Notes under the pieces: generated by a model
The model's input: the letters and a program-made list of their open reading frames with translations, nothing else
What the model was told of the DNA's origin: nothing
The model's database searches: none
Shown: positions 1 through 5,147 of the stretch, piece by piece
How positions within the stretch are numbered: position 1 is the first letter of the stretch
Layout of the letters: every line of letters starts with the position of its first letter
Program-made: the position numbers and the translations under genes
Origin: Flavobacteriales bacterium
Lineage (GTDB): Bacteria; Bacteroidota; Bacteroidia; DT-38
Direction: 5' to 3'
NCBI GenBank assembly: GCA_013214975.1
Contig: JABSPR010000226.1
Location: 1 to 5,147 of the forward strand
DNA length: 5,147 nt

Positions 1-530
1 ATAATTAGTTTAGGACTTAAACCTAAAGTTCTAGCAATATTTATTCTTTGTCTTTGACCACCAGAAAAGGCATGGGGATAACGCGACAAATGATCCGCAT
101 TTAGTCCAACTTTCTCTAATAATTCAATGACTTTAAATTCTAGATTTTTTTTATCTACTACGTCATGCCTCAAAAGAGGTTTAGAAATAATTTCATAAAT
201 TGTATTTTTTGGATTAAGGGAAGAATAAGACTCTTGATAAATGATTTGATAATCTTTTCGATATTTATCCCAAGCATTCATATTTTTAATATCAATTTGT
301 TTGCCATTTAAATATAATTCACCAGAAGTTATGGGTACTAGTCCTAACAGATTGTATCCCAAAGTACTCTTTCCCGATCCAGATTCACCCACAAGAGAAA
401 TAATCTTTCCTTCTTGTAGTTCTAAATCTACTCCATCTACTGCCTTTACAAAAGAGGTCTCCTTAGAAAATAATTTTTTCTTCAGCGGGAACCAAGTTTT
501 TAAAGATTTACAACTTAATAAAGTTTTCAT
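1..530 (-). CDS. yejF: Peptide ABC transporter ATPase, second YejF-like half (OppF/DppF type), partial: 3' end beyond left edge
   Basis: This is the second nucleotide-binding subunit of the peptide importer, expected to hydrolyse ATP on the cytoplasmic face of the YejB/YejE channel. Translation from the ATG at 530 gives 176 codons before the window ends. Visible motifs are a canonical Walker A (GESGSGKST, residues 48-56), the Q-loop glutamine at about 99 followed by SYSSLNP, and the ABC signature FSGGQRQR at 155-162. The N-terminal stretch with WFPLKKK (13-19) and VKAVDGVDL (28-36) is typical of OppF/DppF proteins and of the C-terminal half of YejF. Walker B, the D-loop and the switch histidine should lie just beyond the left edge, so completeness cannot be judged. 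The start codon shares its A with the TAA stop of the upstream ATPase (TAATG). No Shine-Dalgarno is evident, so translation is probably coupled by reinitiation. The Q-loop is followed by ES rather than the usual D/E-P. The family call is firm; the yejF symbol rests on the operon context. Confidence 0.93.
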   Translation of the reverse strand, partial: MKTLLSCKSLKTWFPLKKKLFSKETSFVKAVDGVDLELQEGKIISLVGESGSGKSTLGYNLLGLVPITSGELYLNGKQIDIKNMNAWDKYRKDYQIIYQESYSSLNPKNTIYEIISKPLLRHDVVDKKNLEFKVIELLEKVGLNADHLSRYPHAFSGGQRQRINIARTLGLSPKLI

Positions 531-1315
531 TATAATTTTGGAACAGCTTCAATTAACTGTCGACTATAAGAATGTTTTAAACCTGATAAATCATTTTTCA
601 TATCATGGGTTTCCACAATTTCACCCTTACACATTATGGCCATATGATCCGCATATTGAGAAACTAGAGCCAAATTGTGAGATATAAAAATAATTGACAT
701 TCCCATTTCTTCTTGAATTTCTAAAAGTAAATCCATTACTTGAGCCTGAATAGTTACATCTAATGCTGTTGTGGGTTCATCGGCTATCAAAAGTTTTGGT
801 TTTAACAAGATCGCCATTGCAATCATGACCCTTTGTTGCATCCCACCTGAAAGTTCATGTGGGTAGGCATTTAATATTCGTTCAACATCAGTAAATCCAA
901 CCTTACCCATCACCTCATATATACCGGTATTTACATTTCCATCAAAGGAATGATAGGAAAAAACTTCTGCTAGTTGCTTTTTAACTTTCATTAAGGGATT
1001 AAGAGCAGACCCCGGTTCTTGGAATATCATACTTATTTCATTACCCCTAATTTTACTTTTCTCTTGCTCAGTAATTTTTAAAAGATCTACACCCTCAAAA
1101 TAAATTTCACCATTCTTGAGATACCCGCCCGGCTGAGGAAACATATCAAAGATAGCAAAAGAACTAATACCTTTTCCCGATCCAGATTCACCCACCAAAG
1201 AAAATAGTTCTCGTGTTTTAACTTGGATACTTACATCAGAAGTGAGTAAAATATCTTCATCCCCTTTTTTAAGGCCAATAGATACCTTTCTATAATCTAA
1301 AATAATATTAGTCAT
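530..1315 (-). CDS. yejF: Peptide ABC transporter ATPase, first YejF-like half (OppD/DppD type), variant Walker A
   Basis: This is an ATP-binding subunit of the peptide importer, 261 residues from the ATG at 1315. Motifs in order are Walker A GESGSGKG (42-49), Q-loop FQEPGSALNP (98-107), signature LSGGMQQR (155-162), Walker B LLIADEP (175-181, catalytic Glu180), D-loop ALD (184-186) and switch His213. The Walker A is odd: the Ser/Thr after the lysine, which binds Mg-ATP in this family, is Gly49 (codon GGT, 1171-1169). The protein ends at HSYSRQLIEAVPKL, so it lacks the C-terminal extension of about 60 residues found in stand-alone OppD/DppD. This matches the first half of fused YejF. The reading frame can also open at a TTG at 1339 (8 residues more). 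I prefer ATG 1315 because AAGGGA lies 9 bases upstream and the family-like sequence starts there. It overlaps the yejE stop by 8 bases and the next ATPase start by 1. The family is certain; whether this site hydrolyses ATP is not. Confidence 0.95.
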   Translation of the reverse strand: MTNIILDYRKVSIGLKKGDEDILLTSDVSIQVKTRELFSLVGESGSGKGISSFAIFDMFPQPGGYLKNGEIYFEGVDLLKITEQEKSKIRGNEISMIFQEPGSALNPLMKVKKQLAEVFSYHSFDGNVNTGIYEVMGKVGFTDVERILNAYPHELSGGMQQRVMIAMAILLKPKLLIADEPTTALDVTIQAQVMDLLLEIQEEMGMSIIFISHNLALVSQYADHMAIMCKGEIVETHDMKNDLSGLKHSYSRQLIEAVPKL

Positions 1316-2360
1316 GTGCTCTATTCCCTTTAGGATCAAAGGCTTCCCTCACGCCCTCTCCTATGAATGTTGCTAATAACAAAGTAATAAATAATGCAGT
1401 CACCGCAGAAATTGTAATCCAAGGGGCATACAAACTTTGTAAACCTTGACTTAATAGTTCACCCCAGGAGGGTGTTGGAGGTTGGAGACCAAATCCCAAA
1501 AAGTCCAATGCAGTTAAAGCTCCTATACTTCCAATTAATGAAAAAGGCGCTATCGTGATCACAGGAGTAATAGCGTTTGGTAATATTTCTGAAAAAAAGA
1601 TATTAATATTGGATAAGCCTAAAGACTTTGCTGCTTTTATATAGGTATAATTCTTAATTTTTAAAAATTCCCCTCTCATATAATATGATAAGCCGATCCA
1701 TTGAAACAAACTCATTACTATAATGAGCATAGTAAAACTTCTTCCATAAATAGAACCTATTAAAATAACAATATATAAAAAAGGTAGTGTAGACCAAATT
1801 TCTATAGCCCTTTGTATATAAATATCTACCCTTCCAGCAAAATACCCTTGAACCCCCCCTATAATTATCCCGATTATTGTGGAAATAATTGTAAGAGATA
1901 TAGCAAATGACATACATATCCTAAATCCATGAATTAACCGAGATAAAATATCTCTTCCACTTATATCCGTACCCACCCAATGGACTAAGGAGGGCGCATG
2001 AGGAGGTACACCTTTAGATTCTAAATAAGAATGCAAAGGATCGTGAGGTATAATTGGCTGTATACACCAATTTGATTCATTTTTAAAAAAACCTTCATAA
2101 ATCATTGATGTATAATCCGCTTCGGTTTTATAATCACCTCCAAATTCTAAATCTTGATAAAAAAAAACCGAAGGAAAATAATAGTTTACATTATATTTCA
2201 TTATTAAAGGTTTATCAATTGCAATGAAATGACTAAACAATGAAAGGAGATAAGCAATCGATAGAATCAAAAAAGAATAATAAGAGCGCTTTATTTTTTT
2301 AAATGAAATCCACCTATTAATTGTGCTCTCGGAAAAAATTATAATTTTATTTAAAATCAA
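1308..2360 (-). CDS. yejE: Peptide ABC transporter permease YejE, TTG start
   Basis: This is an inner-membrane permease of the OppC/DppC class, expected to pair with YejB to form the peptide channel. It has 350 residues, close to E. coli YejE. Likely membrane segments are at 28-47, 150-172, 192-206, 208-227, 265-288 and 315-334. Between the first two lies a large external loop (48-148) with features recalled from YejE: IDKPL near 48-52, YYFP at 60-63, FGG at 73-75, ADY at 81-83, and HWVGTDISGRDILSRLIHG at 127-145. The EAA-type loop that contacts the ATPase is YIKAAKSLGLS (240-250) through LPN (260-262). DFLGFG (286-291) and the ending IGEGVREAFDP are also family hallmarks. The start is TTG at 2360, inside the end of yejB (14-base overlap). 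A TAG lies 5 codons upstream in frame and the first in-frame ATG is at codon 54, past the first membrane helix, so TTG is the only conventional choice. ATT codons near 2345 or 2339 are possible rare alternatives. Confidence 0.95.
   Translation of the reverse strand: MILNKIIIFSESTINRWISFKKIKRSYYSFLILSIAYLLSLFSHFIAIDKPLIMKYNVNYYFPSVFFYQDLEFGGDYKTEADYTSMIYEGFFKNESNWCIQPIIPHDPLHSYLESKGVPPHAPSLVHWVGTDISGRDILSRLIHGFRICMSFAISLTIISTIIGIIIGGVQGYFAGRVDIYIQRAIEIWSTLPFLYIVILIGSIYGRSFTMLIIVMSLFQWIGLSYYMRGEFLKIKNYTYIKAAKSLGLSNINIFFSEILPNAITPVITIAPFSLIGSIGALTALDFLGFGLQPPTPSWGELLSQGLQSLYAPWITISAVTALFITLLLATFIGEGVREAFDPKGNRAHD
1325..1330 (-). promoter_or_regulatory. Probable ribosome binding site of the first ATPase gene
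   Basis: AAGGGA on the minus strand lies 9 bases before ATG 1315, inside the 3' end of yejE. It favours the ATG over the TTG at 1339 as the start of the first ATPase. The match to the anti-Shine-Dalgarno is moderate and the spacing slightly long, so the call is tentative. Confidence 0.5.
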
Positions 2361-3360
2361 TTCTTGGATCCACTACCACATACATCACATCTGCAAACAA
2401 CCGTCCTAGTAATGTCATAATACTCGAAAGAAAAATTATTCCCATCACCAAATTATAATCTCTCGCCAGAATTGCGTTATACGAGAGTAGGCCCATACCA
2501 TCGATATCAAAAACTTTTTCAATAAGTAAAGCACCAGCAAACATTACAGTAAATATCTCTCCTATTCTCGTAGCAATGGGAATTAACCCATTTCTAAATG
2601 CGTGTTTCCATATTGCTTTATTTAATGTAGAACCTTTTAAAATAGCAGTCCTAATATAGTCTTTATTTATTTCTTCTAGCAAACTATTTTTAAAAAGCAT
2701 AGTTAAAAAGGCAAACTCACCCGCCATATAACAAATCATCGGAAGTATCATATGGTGCAAAAAGTCGGTAATTTTTCCAGTAACACTTAAAGACTCAAAA
2801 TTATCAGAAATTATGTTTGACAATGGGAATATATCTAAAAAGGTTCCACCACAAAATAATATGATAAGCAAGGTTCCCAAAGCGTAACCTGGAATGACAT
2901 AGCCCGAAAAAATAAAAATAGAACTCCATTTATCAAATCTTGTCAAATTGTATATTGCTTTATATAGTCCTAAAGGAATACAAATTAAATAGGACAAAAT
3001 AAATGAAGTTAAACCAAAAAATATTGAAATAGGAAATTTGCTAACAATGACATCCCACACAGGTTCATTATGAGAATATGATTCTCCGAGATCTAAAGTA
3101 AGTACATTTTTGACCCATAATAAATATCTTATATGAACCGGTTTATCAAATCCAAAATATTTTTTTATATTCTCAATTTCATCAGTGTCTAATGCTCTAC
3201 TAGTGTCTCCACCGCTGGCAACACTAGCCTGTCTTACCTTGACCAAATATTCCTCTACCGGGCCCCCAGGGACTATTTGAAATAACCCAAAGCAAACTAG
3301 AGTTATTCCAAATAAAGTAGGTACAATTAATAATAATCTCTTTAATAAATATCTTTTCAT
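2347..3360 (-). CDS. yejB: Peptide ABC transporter permease YejB
   Basis: This is an inner-membrane permease of the OppB/DppB class, partner of YejE. It has 337 residues. Likely membrane segments are at 9-29, 112-134, 146-170, 205-225, 265-285 and 305-329. YejB hallmarks are the N-terminal RYLLKRLLLIVPTLFGI, PGGPVEEYL (31-39), FGFDKPVHIRYL (69-80), RFDKWSS (141-147), the segment FPLSNIISDNFESL (178-191), and the ending DPRIDFK, which is nearly the DPRIDF ending of E. coli YejB. The EAA-like ATPase-contact loop is DYIRTAILKGS (234-244) to KHAFRN (252-257). The insertion between PGGP and FGFDKP, about 30 residues here, is shorter than the Gly-rich one I recall in E. coli YejB. ATG 3360 overlaps the yejA stop as ATGA (4 bases). 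No Shine-Dalgarno is evident just upstream, consistent with coupling to yejA. The assignment is firm because several Yej-specific blocks, not just the general permease fold, are present. Confidence 0.96.
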   Translation of the reverse strand: MKRYLLKRLLLIVPTLFGITLVCFGLFQIVPGGPVEEYLVKVRQASVASGGDTSRALDTDEIENIKKYFGFDKPVHIRYLLWVKNVLTLDLGESYSHNEPVWDVIVSKFPISIFFGLTSFILSYLICIPLGLYKAIYNLTRFDKWSSIFIFSGYVIPGYALGTLLIILFCGGTFLDIFPLSNIISDNFESLSVTGKITDFLHHMILPMICYMAGEFAFLTMLFKNSLLEEINKDYIRTAILKGSTLNKAIWKHAFRNGLIPIATRIGEIFTVMFAGALLIEKVFDIDGMGLLSYNAILARDYNLVMGIIFLSSIMTLLGRLFADVMYVVVDPRIDFK

Positions 3361-5138
3361 GGCTGATAATGAATATCAACATCCCTCATACTAACGGAAA
3401 GGTTTTCCTTTCTGTTTTGATTTAATAATTTTAATTTAGCTGCATCTTGCCACCAATAAGTGATGATAGATGCTTCGCTACCATATTTATCAAAAACATA
3501 TTTTGGCCGGCCGTATTTATTCCAACTTAAAAGGCGATGATTATCATTTTGCCAAAGTAATATATATGGTATCTCTTCTGCCAATATTGTATCTATTTCT
3601 CTTAAAATTTTATTGCGTTTTTCAATATCCATAATCGTCTTTTGTTTTTCGATTAAAGCATCTATCTTTTTATTTTTTATACCAGATATATTATAACTGG
3701 ATTCTTTATCTGCATATTCAGAAAACCATAATGATTCTGGGTTTTTCAAGCGTCCCGCACCCCATGCTGACCAATGTAGATCAAAATCCCTCTTATCAAT
3801 TTTTTTACGAATAGTCGCCATACTCAACTGTTGAATATCTACAACGATACCTACTTTTTTTAATGCTTGAGAATAAATATTAAGGTGTCTGGCAATAACA
3901 TCTGGATCAAAGGCCATTATTTTTATTTTAAAAATTTCTCCATTCTTTTCTAAATGTCCTTTATCGTTCACCAACCACCCTGCTTCTTTAAAAAGTTTTC
4001 TAGCACCATCTGGATCAAACTCAACTAAAGTTACTTTAGGATTAATATTATTTTTATATAGATCTGGATAATAACAATTTAACAAAAAGTACTGATCGTA
4101 CATTAATTTTTTATTCATTGTCCGTCTGTCTAACAATTTTGATAGAGCGATTCGAACTCTTTTATCTTGAAATCTTTTCTTCCTTAAATTGACTGCAAAT
4201 CCTTGAAATCCAATAGGCTCTTTATTAAATATTCTCTCTCTCGATACCCAACCTTTATTGACAGCTTTAAAATGAGTTTGCTTTACCCAAAGTGAAGAAG
4301 TATAAATGGAATACACATCAAAATCTCCCTTCTTAAGTGCCTCTAAAGCTTTATTCCGGTCATTCATGAATTTGTACTTAATAGATTTTAAATTAAATTT
4401 ATAACGATTATAGGCTAATTTTTCACCCCACCAATTAGTCATTTTTTCCAAATATAAATATCTATTTTTTTTCAATTCTTTTATATAGTAAGGGCCACAA
4501 GTAACTGGAAATTCAAAATTAATTTTATTGAAATTAACATTACTCCAAACATGCTTAGGAAACGGAACTAATCCACCGGCTTCATAAAAATTTTGCCAAT
4601 GTGAATCTTTGGCCTTTATCGAAAAAGACTTTTTATTTATTATTACTGGACGATTAAATCTTTTAAGCCCTATTTTAGATACTGGCGTTAGGTTTGTAGG
4701 ATTCATAATCACATCGTAATAAAATTGAAAATCCTCACTCGTTATATCAGTCCCATCACTCCATTTAGCAAAATCTCTAATTTTAAAGGTATAAGTTTTT
4801 TTATCTTTAGAAACTATCCAGCTTTCAGCAAGATTGCCAATGACTTTATTTTGAGTGCTATGAAGAGTAAAAAGCGGCTCAAACATCAAACCCATTAGAA
4901 CCGAAGAAAAGTGAGTTCCATTTAGCCAAGCATTCAATGTTTTAGGGAATGCACTACCCCAAGTTTTAATACTACCTCCAATAACAGCTCTTTTATCGGC
5001 TATTTCATCTGATTCTCCAATATACTTATTTAGATTGTGAAGTACATATTCATCACCCAACTTATCCTTAGAAATCTGATTTTCAGTGCAACTAAAAAAC
5101 GTAAATATTATAAATACTAGAGTAGTAATCTTCCCCAT
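3357..5138 (-). CDS. yejA: Peptide-binding protein YejA, lipoprotein form
   Basis: This is an extracytoplasmic solute-binding protein of the peptide/nickel family (SBP family 5), which would deliver peptides to YejB/YejE. It has 593 residues, near the length of E. coli YejA. The first 17 residues form a short hydrophobic signal ending in FTFFSC, so it is probably lipidated on Cys17. Family blocks are NLAESWIVSKDKKTYTFKIR (102-121), KWSDGTDITSEDFQFYYD (125-142), CGPYYIKE (214-221), FAVNLRKKRFQDKRVRIALS (314-333) and FDPDGARKLFKEAGW (374-388). The YejA-like ending is TYWWQDAAKLKL (560-571), recalling the TWWYD...AAKL of E. coli YejA. About 20 polar residues follow. The start at ATG 5138 has GGAG five bases upstream and gives a sensible signal peptide. 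The stop overlaps the yejB start. Peptide specificity cannot be read from sequence. A dipeptide or murein-peptide binding protein of the same family is the alternative, but the neighbours support YejA. Confidence 0.94.
   Translation of the reverse strand: MGKITTLVFIIFTFFSCTENQISKDKLGDEYVLHNLNKYIGESDEIADKRAVIGGSIKTWGSAFPKTLNAWLNGTHFSSVLMGLMFEPLFTLHSTQNKVIGNLAESWIVSKDKKTYTFKIRDFAKWSDGTDITSEDFQFYYDVIMNPTNLTPVSKIGLKRFNRPVIINKKSFSIKAKDSHWQNFYEAGGLVPFPKHVWSNVNFNKINFEFPVTCGPYYIKELKKNRYLYLEKMTNWWGEKLAYNRYKFNLKSIKYKFMNDRNKALEALKKGDFDVYSIYTSSLWVKQTHFKAVNKGWVSRERIFNKEPIGFQGFAVNLRKKRFQDKRVRIALSKLLDRRTMNKKLMYDQYFLLNCYYPDLYKNNINPKVTLVEFDPDGARKLFKEAGWLVNDKGHLEKNGEIFKIKIMAFDPDVIARHLNIYSQALKKVGIVVDIQQLSMATIRKKIDKRDFDLHWSAWGAGRLKNPESLWFSEYADKESSYNISGIKNKKIDALIEKQKTIMDIEKRNKILREIDTILAEEIPYILLWQNDNHRLLSWNKYGRPKYVFDKYGSEASIITYWWQDAAKLKLLNQNRKENLSVSMRDVDIHYQP
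5088..5138 (-). other. Lipoprotein signal peptide of YejA with atypical lipobox
   Basis: Codons 1-17 encode Met-Gly-Lys, a hydrophobic core (LVFIIFTFF), then Ser-Cys. Cleavage before Cys17 (codon TGC, 5090-5088) by signal peptidase II would leave a lipidated Cys followed by TENQ. The lipobox FFSC departs from the usual L-[AS]-[GA]-C because Phe occupies both -3 and -2. The short charged n-region with one lysine, and a polar tail after the Cys, support lipoprotein processing rather than a plain secreted protein. Confidence 0.65.
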
Positions 5139-5143
5139 AAAAT

Positions 5144-5147
5144 CTCC
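5144..5147 (-). promoter_or_regulatory. Ribosome binding site of yejA
   Basis: On the minus strand the last bases of the window read GGAGATTTT followed by ATG. GGAG is a good Shine-Dalgarno core with a 5-base spacer, and it fixes the yejA start at 5138. It is the clearest ribosome binding site in the window, as expected for the first gene of a coupled operon. The promoter, if next to this gene, lies beyond the right edge. Confidence 0.8.

Noticed and set aside
526..545. Programmed -1 frameshift joining the two ATPase genes
   Set aside because: The codons before the stop read cca aaa tta taa. This does not fit the X XXY YYZ slippery pattern, and I saw no clear stimulatory hairpin. Reinitiation at TAATG is simpler.
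301..687. 128-codon open frame on the plus strand
   Set aside because: It lies opposite the two ATPase genes, its translation resembles no family I know, and the minus-strand frames have clear ABC motifs. It is an antisense shadow.
694..699. TTGACA -35-like box on the plus strand
   Set aside because: No -10-like hexamer lies at the right distance, and the site is inside the coding sequence of the first ATPase. Such matches are expected by chance in AT-rich DNA.
1315..1339. Longer form of the first ATPase starting at TTG 1339
   Set aside because: The 8 added residues resemble nothing in the family, and the ATG at 1315 has an AAGGGA upstream and the expected spacing to the ATPase core.
1654..1917. 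87-codon open frame on the minus strand inside yejE
   Set aside because: It is an out-of-frame reading of yejE, rich in Tyr, Cys and Arg, with no recognisable domain. The yejE frame over this stretch has membrane helices and the EAA loop.
1..5147. Terminators, RNA genes, CRISPR, insertion sequences or inverted repeats between genes
   Set aside because: Coding sequence fills the window with overlapping genes, and I saw no GC-rich stem followed by a T-run, no regular repeat array and no transposase.

Overview
The window is filled by one operon on the minus strand. It encodes an ABC-type peptide importer of the YejABEF kind, in the order yejA (substrate-binding lipoprotein), yejB (permease), yejE (permease), then two separate ATPase genes that match the first and second halves of the YejF ATPase. 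The last ATPase gene runs off the left edge, so only its first 176 codons are visible. The right edge lies 9 bases upstream of the yejA start codon, so the promoter and upstream neighbours are not in view.

Layout, in transcription order (right to left): a GGAG ribosome binding site at the right edge; yejA 5138-3357; yejB 3360-2347; yejE 2360-1308; first ATPase 1315-530; second ATPase 530 to beyond position 1. There is no intergenic space. All four junctions overlap, by 4, 14, 8 and 1 bases, which points to one transcript with translational coupling. No RNA gene, insertion sequence, CRISPR array, attachment site or internal terminator was seen. The plus strand carries no convincing gene.

The DNA is AT-rich (about one third G+C by eye). 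Standard stops TAA and TGA are used. The Yej-type permeases and a lipoprotein binding protein suggest a low-GC Gram-negative (diderm) bacterium. A Bdellovibrionota (Bacteriovorax-like) or other marine low-GC proteobacterial-type host would fit, but this is a weak inference.

Together the genes would make a complete importer. YejA captures peptides outside the inner membrane, YejB and YejE form the channel, and the two ATPases form the cytoplasmic motor. In known bacteria YejABEF systems take up oligopeptides, including peptide antibiotics such as microcin C in E. coli.

The system is a known type. The unusual points are the split ATPase, a Walker A motif in the first ATPase whose usual Ser/Thr is Gly, a yejE gene whose only conventional start is TTG, and a lipoprotein form of YejA with an atypical lipobox. 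I see no wholly undescribed system here.
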